Shown here piece by piece: positions 1 to 8,747 of a DNA stretch of 43,260 bases (position 1 is the first letter of the stretch; the number at the start of each line of letters is the position of its first letter). This DNA comes from Sphingobacteriaceae bacterium (lineage in GTDB: Bacteria; Bacteroidota; Bacteroidia; Sphingobacteriales; Sphingobacteriaceae). The position numbers and the translations under genes are program-made. The DNA is taken from the NCBI GenBank assembly GCA_024645045.1, contig JAHEGO010000006.1:1-43260 (forward strand). The letters run 5' to 3'. Under the pieces are notes generated by a model. The model searched no databases. It was not told where the DNA came from and worked only from the letters and a program-made list of their open reading frames with translations.

Positions 1-34
1 AAAAAAAGCCTCTGAAAATTCAGAGGCTTTTTTT
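1..34 (-). terminator. Intrinsic terminator after tRNA-Leu
   Basis: A perfect 14-bp inverted repeat (1-14 with 21-34, loop 15-20) with GC core GCCTCTG/CAGAGGC is flanked by A7 and T7. Read on the minus strand it lies directly downstream of the tRNA-Leu and ends the long minus-strand run. It is symmetrical, so it could also stop plus-strand transcription entering from the left edge. Confidence 0.9.
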
Positions 35-35
35 G

Positions 36-115
36 TACCCAGCGCCGGAGTCGAACCGGCACGGTTTCCCACAGGTGTTTGAGACCAGCGCGTCTACCAA
101 TTCCGCCAGCTGGGC
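36..115 (-). tRNA. tRNA-Leu (anticodon CAA, reads UUG)
   Basis: On the minus strand the sequence folds as a class II tRNA. The acceptor GCCCAGC pairs with GCTGGGT (last pair G-U), the D-loop is the leucine type (GCGGAATTGGTAGACGC), the anticodon loop is CTCAAAC giving CAA, there is a short variable arm, and the T-arm is GCCGGTTCGACTCCGGC. The discriminator is A, as expected for tRNA-Leu. CCA is not encoded. One U-U mismatch sits in the anticodon stem. It lies 30 nt after the hscB stop codon, with the terminator immediately downstream. Confidence 0.95.
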
Positions 116-145
116 ATTCTTGACATTTCTAAATTACTTGCTAAT

Positions 146-670
146 TCAGGATGCAAACTTATTCAAACTATCTTTAATTCGCAACAAATATTTTTTTCTG
201 TAAAATGCATCTTTTATATCTGCTAAAATGTCGCTGTTTTCAACAGAAGAAAGGGCATCAAACTTAGCGCAACTCTCTTGCAAATAGTTATTTAAGTCTG
301 ATTCGAGACCTGCTATGGTCTGAAACATTGTATTTATAGCCTCGGGGTTATCAGTACTCAAATCTGAAATTTGTTCATTGATATCCATCATTTCCATCAA
401 AAAAACAGGAGATAAAACATGTTTTTCTGTAACTGAAATTTGTCCTGTTAATGTTAATACATATTCTACCCTTTTATCAAAGTCAGTAAATAACCTATAG
501 GCTTCATTATTAAATGTAGATAATTGTAAAACTTCTGCTTGTTTCTCTGGAGATTCGTTGATGAAAAAATCAGGGTGAAATTTTTTACTGTTTAAATAAT
601 AGCGTTGCTTGATGATTTTTTCATCAGCTAAAAAAGAAACAGGAATTTCATAAAATTCAAAATAGTTCAT
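146..670 (-). CDS. hscB: HscB-type J-domain co-chaperone
   Basis: Small J-protein of the HscB family, which in other bacteria delivers the Fe-S scaffold IscU to the Hsp70 HscA. The N-terminal J-domain (about residues 1-75) carries the HPD triad at 32-34 and starts MNYFEFYEIP, typical of HscB. The C-terminal half is helical and matches the HscB cargo-binding domain in size. I chose the ATG at 670; an in-frame ATG at 715 would add 15 residues and overlap rseP by 41 nt, whereas the 670 start leaves a 4-nt gap. No iscU or hscA is in this window, and this phylum mostly relies on SUF, so the partner is unclear. Last protein gene of the minus-strand run. Confidence 0.85.
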   Translation of the reverse strand: MNYFEFYEIPVSFLADEKIIKQRYYLNSKKFHPDFFINESPEKQAEVLQLSTFNNEAYRLFTDFDKRVEYVLTLTGQISVTEKHVLSPVFLMEMMDINEQISDLSTDNPEAINTMFQTIAGLESDLNNYLQESCAKFDALSSVENSDILADIKDAFYRKKYLLRIKDSLNKFAS

Positions 671-674
671 TTTT

Positions 675-2000
675 TTATTTTGAAAATATTTTCCAAAGAT
701 CGTTTCCGAAAGCAAACACCATTAAACTAATCAAAATTACAAAACCTACCATTTGCGCACGTTCCATAAATTTATCACTTAAAGGCCTTCCAATAATAGA
801 TTCAATAATTAAGAAAACACAATGTCCTCCATCTAATGCTGGTATTGGCAAAATATTCATGAATGCTAAAATCATTGAAAGAATAGCAGTTAATGTCCAA
901 AATTTAATCCAATTAAAAGTAGCACCATAAATTGCCGCAATACCAATAGGGCCTTGAACTGCTTTATTTGCAGCTACTTCACCCCTAACTACTTTGCCTA
1001 AGCCTTTAACGTTATCTGTTAATGTAGACCAAGCTTTTGAAGCGCCAATTGGCAATGCCGAAACAAAACCATATTGAATGTTTTTCAATTCAAAATCTTT
1101 CTTTGGAAAAAATCCGATGGTTCCCTCTTTACTTACATTTACTGTTAAGTTCAATTTTTCGTCGCCTCTTAATACGATAACATCTATTGATTTACCAGCA
1201 TTTTTCACAACAATTGGTTTCAATTGATCCATGAATTGTGCAGCAGAATCATTGACAGTTAAAATCACGTCACCTACTTGCATGCCTGCTTTTGCAGCAC
1301 TTCCATCTGCAATTAAACTATCAACTTTATTCTCCACTCTTGGAAAATCATCAATGAAATTAGTTCTACCTTTTTCAGATAATTTTTCGATGAAATTTGT
1401 TGGAATGGTAATTTGTTGTGTTTGCCCTGCTCTATCGAATTCGATGACTGCATTTCCCATTAATACAGCAGAACTCCACATATCAGAGAATTTTACTAAA
1501 GGCTTTTGATTGATGCTTAAAATTTTATCACCAGATTTTAAACCTATTTCATTTGCCAATTCGTAAGCAACAATCCCGTTTTTAGCTTGTTCATTTGGAA
1601 TATAAGTATCACCATATTTAAAGGTCAACATCCAAAAAATAAATATCCCTAAAATTACATTTACAACCACACCGCCAATCATTACAATCAATCTTTGCCA
1701 AGCCGGTTTTGATCTAAACTCCCAAGGTTCAGCAGGAGCTTTCATCGCCTCTACATCCATTGATTCATCAATCATTCCAGCAATTTTCACGTAGCCTCCA
1801 AGAGGAAGCCATCCAATTCCGTATTCTGTTTCGCCAACTTTTATGCTAAATAATTTAAAACCCCAAGCATCAAAAAACAAATAAAATTTTTCGACTTTGA
1901 TTCCAAAAGCACGAGCAGCTAAAAAGTGACCTAACTCGTGTAAGACTACTAAAATTGAAAGGCCTGCGATTAATTGCGCAGCCATGATCAGTCCATTCAT
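675..2000 (-). CDS. rseP: RseP family site-2 zinc metalloprotease
   Basis: Intramembrane zinc protease of the RseP/YluC (M50B) family, which cleaves membrane-bound anti-sigma factors and remnant signal peptides. The first membrane helix carries the zinc motif HELGH at residues 21-25. One or two PDZ-like domains fill the periplasmic centre (about 130-310). The conserved NxxPxPxLDGGH motif, which supplies the third zinc ligand, lies at about 382-393 within the C-terminal membrane segments. The length of 441 residues is normal. The ATG at 2000 follows the dxr stop after 8 nt; an internal ATG at 1985 is possible but would shorten the N-terminus. Co-directional with dxr upstream and hscB downstream. 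Confidence 0.95.
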   Translation of the reverse strand: MNGLIMAAQLIAGLSILVVLHELGHFLAARAFGIKVEKFYLFFDAWGFKLFSIKVGETEYGIGWLPLGGYVKIAGMIDESMDVEAMKAPAEPWEFRSKPAWQRLIVMIGGVVVNVILGIFIFWMLTFKYGDTYIPNEQAKNGIVAYELANEIGLKSGDKILSINQKPLVKFSDMWSSAVLMGNAVIEFDRAGQTQQITIPTNFIEKLSEKGRTNFIDDFPRVENKVDSLIADGSAAKAGMQVGDVILTVNDSAAQFMDQLKPIVVKNAGKSIDVIVLRGDEKLNLTVNVSKEGTIGFFPKKDFELKNIQYGFVSALPIGASKAWSTLTDNVKGLGKVVRGEVAANKAVQGPIGIAAIYGATFNWIKFWTLTAILSMILAFMNILPIPALDGGHCVFLIIESIIGRPLSDKFMERAQMVGFVILISLMVFAFGNDLWKIFSK

Positions 2001-2008
2001 ATAAAGTA

Positions 2009-3187
2009 TTATTTATTTTTATTCAAAATCCAATTGCGTGTAAATATACGGCTTTCTGTATCGGTAGCTACATAGTCCTCGTAATTTGGGCGCTCAATAA
2101 ATGTAATTTTTTGCATACAATCTGCAATGGCATCAGACATTTCTAAAAACCCAATTTGGTCATTTAAGAAAGCAGCAACAACCTCTTCATTTGCGGCATT
2201 CAATATGCATGGCATATTTCCACCTTTTTTCATTGCATCAAAAGCCAAAGCCAAATTTTGAAAAGTAGCAGTATCTGCTTTTTCAAAACTCAATGTAGGA
2301 TAATTTAAAAAATCGAAACGAGGGAAATCAGTAATGGTTCTTTGCGGATAAGTTAATGCATATTGTATAGGCAACTTCATATCTGGCAAACCCATTTGTG
2401 CTTTCATTGAGCCATCATCAAATTGAACAATAGAATGAATAATTGATTGCGGATGTACAATAACATCAATCTGTTCTGGCTTTAAATTAAAAAGCCATTT
2501 AGCTTCAATTACTTCTAAGCCTTTATTCATTAGGGATGCAGAATCGATGGTGATTTTTGCACCCATTGTCCAGTTGGGGTGTTTCAATGCCTCGGCTTTG
2601 GTTTTATTCATTAATGCAGAACGATCCATTCCCCTAAAAGGTCCGCCGGATGCTGTTAAATAAATCTTTTCAATTTTATTATGCCATTCTCCAGCCAAAC
2701 ATTGAAATATGGCAGAATGTTCTGAATCTACAGGTAAAATTCTTACATCATATTGTTCTGCTAATGCTGTGATTAAATCACCGGCTACCACCAATGTTTC
2801 TTTATTTGCAAGCGCAATGTGCTTCTTAGCCTTAATGGCTGCAATGGTTGGTTTTAAACCAGCATAGCCCACTAAGGCTGTCAAAACTATATTTAAATTG
2901 GAGAAAGTAACCACTTCGGATAATGCTTGTTCTCCAGCAAAAACTTTAATATCGGTTCCTGCTAATTTATCCTTTAACCATGCATATTGATTTTCATCTG
3001 TAATTACGACTGCATTCACATCAAACTTGATAGCTTGCTCAGCTAATAGAATTGCGTTATGATGAGCGGTTAATACTTCCACTTTAAATAAATGTGGATT
3101 AGCTGCTACCACTTCTAATGCCTGTGTTCCAATAGAACCAGTAGATCCAAGAATTGCAATGTGTTTTTTATTTTCTGAATTTATCAT
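2009..3187 (-). CDS. dxr: 1-deoxy-D-xylulose 5-phosphate reductoisomerase
   Basis: Second enzyme of the MEP isoprenoid pathway: NADPH-dependent rearrangement and reduction of DXP to 2-C-methyl-D-erythritol 4-phosphate. The nucleotide-binding motif GSTGSIG is at residues 14-20. The metal and substrate segment VDSEHSAIFQ lies near 155, and the active-site loop SASLMNKGLEVIEA near 217. The length of 392 residues fits the family. The start codon overlaps the upstream GH3 stop by 4 nt (ATGA), which suggests translational coupling. The dxr-rseP order is seen in many bacteria. Cytoplasmic. Confidence 0.97.
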   Translation of the reverse strand: MINSENKKHIAILGSTGSIGTQALEVVAANPHLFKVEVLTAHHNAILLAEQAIKFDVNAVVITDENQYAWLKDKLAGTDIKVFAGEQALSEVVTFSNLNIVLTALVGYAGLKPTIAAIKAKKHIALANKETLVVAGDLITALAEQYDVRILPVDSEHSAIFQCLAGEWHNKIEKIYLTASGGPFRGMDRSALMNKTKAEALKHPNWTMGAKITIDSASLMNKGLEVIEAKWLFNLKPEQIDVIVHPQSIIHSIVQFDDGSMKAQMGLPDMKLPIQYALTYPQRTITDFPRFDFLNYPTLSFEKADTATFQNLALAFDAMKKGGNMPCILNAANEEVVAAFLNDQIGFLEMSDAIADCMQKITFIERPNYEDYVATDTESRIFTRNWILNKNK

Positions 3188-4671
3188 ACAATTAATTGAT
3201 CTGCAATTTTTCTATCATTTGATAACCTAGGCACTTTATTTTGACCACCTAGTTTACCTTCCTTTTTCATATAATTAACAAAAGTACCTTTTGGTAAAAT
3301 ATTTATCCTTAACCTTCTCAATACTTTACCTTGAATTAGGTCTTTGTAATATACATTTTTTTCTTGCAACAGCTCATCCACTCTTTGTTCAAAAGCAGAA
3401 AGGTTGGGTATGTTTTCGGCTGTTTCTATAAACCATTCATGGTATGGAAGCCCACTGTCTATTGGGTTTACTTGTGGTGCCACTGTAAATTCTGAAATAG
3501 CTAATCCTATTTCTTTAGCTGCAGTCATTAAAGCATATTCTACTTCTTCACCAATTACATGTTCTCCAAATGCCGAAATAAAATGTTTAATTCGACCCGT
3601 AACTTTAATGCGATAAGGAGCCTTACTTACAAATTTAATCGTATCACCAATACTATAAGACCAAAGGCCAGCATTCGTAGTTAACACGATAGCATAATTC
3701 TGATTAAGTGCTATTTCAGCTAAGGTCAATCTTTTGGGATTTTCATCGAAATAGTTCTCAACTGGAATAAATTCAAAGAATATACCGGCATTTATATTTA
3801 ACAATAAACCGTCTGCTGTTTGGCTATCTTGAAATGCAATGAAACCTTCAGATGCAGGATATGTTTCGATTGTATCGATTTTCTTTCCAATGCTTTGCTC
3901 AATTTTTGCACGGTAAGGTTCAAAGTTTACGCCTCCATATACAAACAATGAAAAGTTTTTAAAGATGTCTTTTATTTTTTGTGTATTTGACCTTTCAATT
4001 AATTTATCAAAATACATTTGTACCCAAGGTGGAATTCCAGAAATAAGCGTCATGTTTTGATCAATTGTTTCCTCCACAATTGCGTCTAATTTCGACTCCC
4101 AATCTTCGATACAATTTGTATCAAACGATGGCAATCTATTTTTTTGTAAGTAAGCCGGAACATGGTGAGCCACAATGCCAGATAGCCTTCCAGTGGCTAT
4201 CCCGGATTTCTGTTCAAGCAAAGGACTTCCTTGTAAAAAAATTAATTTCCCTTTTAAGAAGTCGGCTTTTCCTGTTTCTTGGATATAACAAAGCAGTGCC
4301 ATTTTTGCAGCATCGATGTGATGTTGCATAGAATCTTTGGTGATTGGAATATACTTTACACCCGATGTTGTTCCAGAAGTTTTACAAAAATAAATTGGCT
4401 TTCCTGGCCATAATACATCTGATTTTCCTGCAATTAAATCTTGCATGTAAGGAACCTGAAAATCTTCATAATCCCTAACAGGAACAGCCCTTTGATAAGC
4501 TTCATAAGATTTAATATTTTCAAAATTATGCGCCTTACCAAATTGCGTTTCTTTCGCTTTTATTAATAGATCTAAAAGTATTTGATTTTGAATTTGAACA
4601 GCATGCAGTTGTTGCTTTTGCAATTTTCTAGTCAGTATAGCAGCGTATATTTTTGCAAAAAAAGATTTCAT
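3184..4671 (-). CDS. GH3 family acyl-adenylating protein
   Basis: Member of the GH3 family, related to the plant acyl acid-amido synthetases and part of the ANL adenylating superfamily. The phosphate-binding motif TSGTTSG is at residues 98-104, followed by VKYIP as in the family. Plant members conjugate jasmonate or auxin to amino acids; the substrate of bacterial GH3 proteins is not settled, so I assign only the family. The length of 495 residues is normal. The open frame extends upstream to a TTG at 4689 that would overlap the preceding gene by 11 nt; the ATG at 4671 leaves a 7-nt gap and is preferred. Its stop overlaps the dxr start by 4 nt, which places it in the same operon. Confidence 0.85.
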   Translation of the reverse strand: MKSFFAKIYAAILTRKLQKQQLHAVQIQNQILLDLLIKAKETQFGKAHNFENIKSYEAYQRAVPVRDYEDFQVPYMQDLIAGKSDVLWPGKPIYFCKTSGTTSGVKYIPITKDSMQHHIDAAKMALLCYIQETGKADFLKGKLIFLQGSPLLEQKSGIATGRLSGIVAHHVPAYLQKNRLPSFDTNCIEDWESKLDAIVEETIDQNMTLISGIPPWVQMYFDKLIERSNTQKIKDIFKNFSLFVYGGVNFEPYRAKIEQSIGKKIDTIETYPASEGFIAFQDSQTADGLLLNINAGIFFEFIPVENYFDENPKRLTLAEIALNQNYAIVLTTNAGLWSYSIGDTIKFVSKAPYRIKVTGRIKHFISAFGEHVIGEEVEYALMTAAKEIGLAISEFTVAPQVNPIDSGLPYHEWFIETAENIPNLSAFEQRVDELLQEKNVYYKDLIQGKVLRRLRINILPKGTFVNYMKKEGKLGGQNKVPRLSNDRKIADQLIV

Positions 4672-4678
4672 ATTTCTG

Positions 4679-5443
4679 CTAAACTCCAAAATTGTTATCC
4701 TCCACTATGATAATTGGAAATAGGTAACGATAAGCCAGTGCAATGATTAGAAAAGACATTGGAATGGTAAATAAAACACCAACTAATAAAAAGGCTAAAC
4801 CTATGATGTTTAAAGCTAAAATGGCTAAATATAATAACACAATAAAGCCTAATTTACCTTTGGTTAATTGATAACTTAACATGAAAGCATTTCCTACCTC
4901 AAATTGCTTGTCAATGATTAAATAATTGACAAAACCAAGTCTTACATAAACCAATAAAGTTGGTAAAATAATTAATAAAAGAACGGCAAATATATATGCT
5001 AAATGCACAAAACTATCGTTAAAAATTTCGGATGGGTTTTTCGATACAGCATCAAAAAAAGCAGTAAAACTTTGGTCAATAACTCCTATGATTTCCAAAA
5101 AGCCAACCGTTAGAAACATCAAAGCCATGACTAGTAAAATTAAATAGAAACTTGCCCTTACAATCTTCAAAGCCTCAATTTTATTAGGTTTGATGGAGTG
5201 AAAAGCTAAGTTTTTTTCATCAATAATTGCAAAAGCCAACTTAATTGTTGTAACGGTAATAAATATATTTAAAAACAACGAAAAAATATTATAGATCAAA
5301 GATGCTATCAATTGTTTTTGTAATAATGCACCTAATAAACCAGATAGAAAAGACAACAGCACGATACTTAAAAATACACCAATTAATACAATGATGTTTT
5401 TTTTGGTTAAATGAAATGCAGTTGAAAAAATTGCTTTGATCAT
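4679..5443 (-). CDS. Multi-pass membrane protein, unknown function
   Basis: A 254-residue integral membrane protein with about six hydrophobic helices (near residues 15-40, 48-75, 95-122, 145-172, 195-220 and 222-248), few charges and short loops. The architecture resembles DUF975/DUF4013-type inner-membrane proteins, but I see no diagnostic motif and do not assign a function. It is packed between a GT4 glycosyltransferase (1-nt gap) and a GH3 protein (7-nt gap). The tight spacing suggests co-expression and possibly a role in envelope lipid or glycan metabolism, which is inference from context only. Confidence 0.75.
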   Translation of the reverse strand: MIKAIFSTAFHLTKKNIIVLIGVFLSIVLLSFLSGLLGALLQKQLIASLIYNIFSLFLNIFITVTTIKLAFAIIDEKNLAFHSIKPNKIEALKIVRASFYLILLVMALMFLTVGFLEIIGVIDQSFTAFFDAVSKNPSEIFNDSFVHLAYIFAVLLLIILPTLLVYVRLGFVNYLIIDKQFEVGNAFMLSYQLTKGKLGFIVLLYLAILALNIIGLAFLLVGVLFTIPMSFLIIALAYRYLFPIIIVEDNNFGV

Positions 5444-5444
5444 G

Positions 5445-6713
5445 TTAGTTGTTTAAAATTGCTTTTGCATAATTTTCCCAGCTTAAATGCTTAGCTGTTT
5501 CAGTCACATTTTTTCGATCTATTGGTTGATCTAACATGTGGATCATTTCATTTGCCATCGATTGAATATCTCTATCTTCAGCTAAATAGCCATTATAGCC
5601 ATGTTTGATGGTTTCTGGAAAATGTCCAACTTTAGTTGCTAAAACAGGTAAATCAAAATTATAACTAATGGATTCTACGCCAGAAGGTGTGGCATTTAGG
5701 TAGTATAATAATATAGCATCTGCTATTTGAAAATACTCATGTACTTTTTCATTTGGTACAAATTCATTGACAACTGCTACCCTATTTTGCAATTGGTATT
5801 TTTCAATTAATTCCAATGGTCGATAATCTTGTTCGTTATCGGTATTATTCAAGAAAATAGATTTTGCAGTATTAAACAATGTTTTTTTAATACGCGTACT
5901 CCATTTGTTTTGATCTAAAGTTTGCCAAAAAGATTCACCAACTATTAGCAGCGAAACATCATCTCTCTGTTTTGCAACTGCTGCAAAAGATTCAATTACT
6001 TGATGTAAACCCTTGTATTTCCTAATAAAACCAAAAAACAACAAGACTTTTGGCGCTAAATTTAAACTTGCTTTTTTTGTTGCAATGTCAAAATCTGCTT
6101 GTGGTTTAAACATATCATAAATTGGATGATATAATTTAATCACTGTTCTTGATTGATCTTTTGCCCTTATGCCTGTTTCGTTAACGGTAACTTTCATTTT
6201 TGGAAAAGCATGTTTCAACTCCTCCACCGTTTGATAAGAATGTGTTATGTATGTATTCGCTACACTTAATCCATATTTTGTAAATAGTTTATCAATAGAA
6301 CTTGCTTCTTTTTGAACGACTAAGTGCAAATCAAAAATTACTTCGATGTTGTGTTTTTTTAATCCTCTAGCGATGTATCCCATGGGTAAACCTTGAATAG
6401 CTATTGCCCATTGAAAAATAACTTTAGACGGCTGTAAATTTGCAATGAAATTAACAGTTTCAGCCCAAGTTGCTGGATTATTATAATTAGTAATATAAGT
6501 GATTTTAATATTCGTTCCAGCTAATTGATCTGCTTTAGAACTTCTATCAATAAAATCTCTTGGAATGATAGCTGGGTATTGTTGCGTCCATGACACAATG
6601 TGTACTTCATGTCCAAGCGCATCTAATGCCTTAGCTAACGAAGTATTGTAATTTGCTATTCCTCCTTTAAATTGAGGTCCAGGTCCAAAGAGTACTATTT
6701 TTTCAGTCGACAT
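5445..6713 (-). CDS. GT4-type glycosyltransferase
   Basis: GT-B fold glycosyltransferase resembling family GT4, predicted to transfer a sugar from a nucleotide-sugar donor. The N-terminus has the acceptor-side motif GPGPQFKGGIANYN with the glycine-rich loop of GT4 enzymes. The donor-side segment ATPSGVESISY, which resembles the family's E-x7-E region, is at about residue 341. There is no signal peptide or clear membrane helix. The open frame begins at a TTG (6719), but the ATG at 6713 (MSTEKIVLFG) is the more likely start; the protein is then 422 residues. It follows the epimerase after 17 nt and precedes a membrane protein by 1 nt. Donor and acceptor cannot be told from sequence. Confidence 0.88.
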   Translation of the reverse strand: MSTEKIVLFGPGPQFKGGIANYNTSLAKALDALGHEVHIVSWTQQYPAIIPRDFIDRSSKADQLAGTNIKITYITNYNNPATWAETVNFIANLQPSKVIFQWAIAIQGLPMGYIARGLKKHNIEVIFDLHLVVQKEASSIDKLFTKYGLSVANTYITHSYQTVEELKHAFPKMKVTVNETGIRAKDQSRTVIKLYHPIYDMFKPQADFDIATKKASLNLAPKVLLFFGFIRKYKGLHQVIESFAAVAKQRDDVSLLIVGESFWQTLDQNKWSTRIKKTLFNTAKSIFLNNTDNEQDYRPLELIEKYQLQNRVAVVNEFVPNEKVHEYFQIADAILLYYLNATPSGVESISYNFDLPVLATKVGHFPETIKHGYNGYLAEDRDIQSMANEMIHMLDQPIDRKNVTETAKHLSWENYAKAILNN

Positions 6714-6730
6714 TTTCAAATAGTATAATT

Positions 6731-7771
6731 TTACTTTTTACTATTTTCAACGGCTTTATCATAAACTCTTCTCAAACCTTCCGCTAAAGAAATTTTTGGA
6801 GTCCAACCATATTTTTCTAATACATAAGTCATATCAGAATGTCTGGCATGTACTCCAACTGGCTTATCTAGCAATGGTTTGATAGTTGGTTGATACCCTG
6901 CAAAACCTGCAAATACATCAATAATTTCTAAGAAAGAATATAATCTACCAGCACCAATATTGATTGCTGAACCATCTGTAATATTATCCATCGCTAAAAA
7001 GATTGCATCAATACAATCATCGATGTGAACGAAATCTCTACCTTGCTTACCAGAACCCCATACTTCAAATGGATCCTCTTTTTTAGCAGCTCTTAAAGCA
7101 ATTGCTGGAATTGGATAAGTTAAATCTTGGTCTTCGCCATAACCAGAAAACGGACGCACACATGCAACCGAAATGCCGTAATATTTTGCAGCAATTCTAG
7201 CCAAGTATTCGCCTGTTAATTTTGACCAACCGTAAGTCATGTCAGGTTTTCCTAAATTATGATCAAAGTCGATATCGCTTTCTTTTAAAGCAACGAAATC
7301 TGTATCAGATTGTAAATCGATAGGATATGCAGCTGAAGAGCTTGGATACATTACCCTTGCAGGTTTATGGTTACAAACCCAATAGAAAAATTCAGCATCA
7401 ATTGCTAAATCAATTGCTACCATCATTGGATCACCATCAATTTTAGCTCGACCACCTACAATGGCTGCAAAGTGAAACACATCTGTGAACTTGTCGAAAG
7501 CTAAACCATAATGTTCTTGAATGTAATTTTGATTTGCCGTCATTTTATTCAATAATGTTCTGAAATCACCATTGAAAAAATAAACTCTTCCGTTTTCATA
7601 AACTGACAAATCTTTAACAGATTCACTTGGGTTCGTTAACCATTGATCAGGATGAATTCCTGTAGATAAATTATCTACTATTATGACTCTATCTTCGTTA
7701 TTCTTTAAAATTCTTTTGACTAAATTTCTTCCTACAAACCCGCAGGCACCAGACACTAAATGGTATTTCAT
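6731..7771 (-). CDS. NAD-dependent epimerase/dehydratase (extended SDR)
   Basis: Nucleotide-sugar-modifying enzyme of the extended short-chain dehydrogenase family. The Rossmann motif GACGFVG is at residues 8-14, an acidic cofactor residue follows in IIVDNLSTG, the active-site serines lie in YPSSSAAYP (142-150), and the catalytic pair is Y180-x3-K184. Motifs such as RPFSGYG and GRDFVHIDD are typical of UDP-glucose or GDP-mannose epimerase/dehydratase relatives. The length of 346 residues is normal. It sits between a GT2 (11-nt gap) and a GT4, so it probably makes an activated sugar for the same glycan or glycolipid. The exact substrate is not assigned. Cytoplasmic. Confidence 0.9.
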   Translation of the reverse strand: MKYHLVSGACGFVGRNLVKRILKNNEDRVIIVDNLSTGIHPDQWLTNPSESVKDLSVYENGRVYFFNGDFRTLLNKMTANQNYIQEHYGLAFDKFTDVFHFAAIVGGRAKIDGDPMMVAIDLAIDAEFFYWVCNHKPARVMYPSSSAAYPIDLQSDTDFVALKESDIDFDHNLGKPDMTYGWSKLTGEYLARIAAKYYGISVACVRPFSGYGEDQDLTYPIPAIALRAAKKEDPFEVWGSGKQGRDFVHIDDCIDAIFLAMDNITDGSAINIGAGRLYSFLEIIDVFAGFAGYQPTIKPLLDKPVGVHARHSDMTYVLEKYGWTPKISLAEGLRRVYDKAVENSKK

Positions 7772-7782
7772 GTTAATTGTAA

Positions 7783-8736
7783 TTAAATATGTTTTTCAAT
7801 TTGATAGTTGTTGCGATCATGGGTACTACGACCTACCATTTCAGCAATAAAGCCAGTTAAAAATAATTGTACGCCAATAATGGTCATCACTAAAGCAATG
7901 TAAAACAGCGGTTGAGCTGTTACATCTCTAGAAATGTGTTGACCTTCATAAATCGTATAAAGCTTGTCTGCAATGATGTATATGGCAATTAACATTCCTG
8001 ATAGAAATGACAATACGCCAATCGTACCAAAAAAATGCATTGGTTTTTTTTGAAATTTCCCAACAAAAAAGATAGAAAGCAAATCTAAAAATCCATTCAC
8101 AAATCTGCTTAAACCAAACTTAGTAACACCGTATTTTCTGGCACGGTGTTCAACTGGTTGCTCTACAATTTTAGTAAACCCAGCCCATTTCGCTATAACT
8201 GGAATGTATCGGTGCATTTCGCCATACACCTCTATATTCTTTACTACTTCTTTACGATATGCTTTTAAACCGCAATTAAAATCATGTAGATTGTTAATAC
8301 CAGACATTTTTCTAGTTGCCCAATTAAATAATTTAGTAGGAATGGTTTTTGAAAGTGGATCGTAACGCTTCTTTTTCCAACCAGATATTAAATCTAATTT
8401 TTCATCTATTAGGCGGTGATACATCAATGGTAATTCATCTGGGCTGTCTTGTAAGTCGGCATCCATGGTAAAAACTACATTTCCTTGTGCAGCTTCAAAG
8501 CCTACATTTAACGCAGCAGATTTACCATAATTCCTGCGAAACTTGATACCCTTTACATTTGGGTTTTTAGCTTGCAAGCCTTCAATCACATTCCATGATT
8601 GATCTTTACTTCCATCGTCAATAAACATCAACTCATAGCTGAATTTATTCGCATCCATTACCCTCACAATCCAGTCATGTAATTCTGGAAGCGATTCATC
8701 TTCATTCAATAAAGGAATAACTATTGATATATCCAT
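7783..8736 (-). CDS. Membrane-anchored GT2 glycosyltransferase (GtrB/ArnC-like)
   Basis: Family 2 glycosyltransferase of the polyprenyl-phosphate sugar-transferase type. The GT-A domain (about 1-225) opens DISIVIPLLNE, has FIDDGSKD near residue 40 and the metal-binding DAD at 92-94 in MDADLQDSPDE. The C-terminus carries two membrane helices (about 235-260 and 275-300) and ends in the basic segment MVGRSTHDRN. By homology to GtrB, ArnC and DPM synthases it likely loads a sugar onto undecaprenyl phosphate at the inner membrane. It follows the DUF4199 gene by 11 nt and precedes the epimerase by 11 nt. The sugar is unknown. Confidence 0.9.
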   Translation of the reverse strand: MDISIVIPLLNEDESLPELHDWIVRVMDANKFSYELMFIDDGSKDQSWNVIEGLQAKNPNVKGIKFRRNYGKSAALNVGFEAAQGNVVFTMDADLQDSPDELPLMYHRLIDEKLDLISGWKKKRYDPLSKTIPTKLFNWATRKMSGINNLHDFNCGLKAYRKEVVKNIEVYGEMHRYIPVIAKWAGFTKIVEQPVEHRARKYGVTKFGLSRFVNGFLDLLSIFFVGKFQKKPMHFFGTIGVLSFLSGMLIAIYIIADKLYTIYEGQHISRDVTAQPLFYIALVMTIIGVQLFLTGFIAEMVGRSTHDRNNYQIEKHI

Positions 8737-8747
8737 TTAACTATTAT

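Noticed and set aside
671-715. Longer hscB starting at 715
   Set aside because: It would overlap rseP by 41 nt and add residues before the typical HscB start MNYFEFYEIP.
6714-6719. TTG starts for the GT4 (6719), GH3 (4689) and PagL-like (28093) genes
   Set aside because: Each has an ATG two, six or one codon downstream with better spacing to the neighbouring gene or a normal signal peptide.
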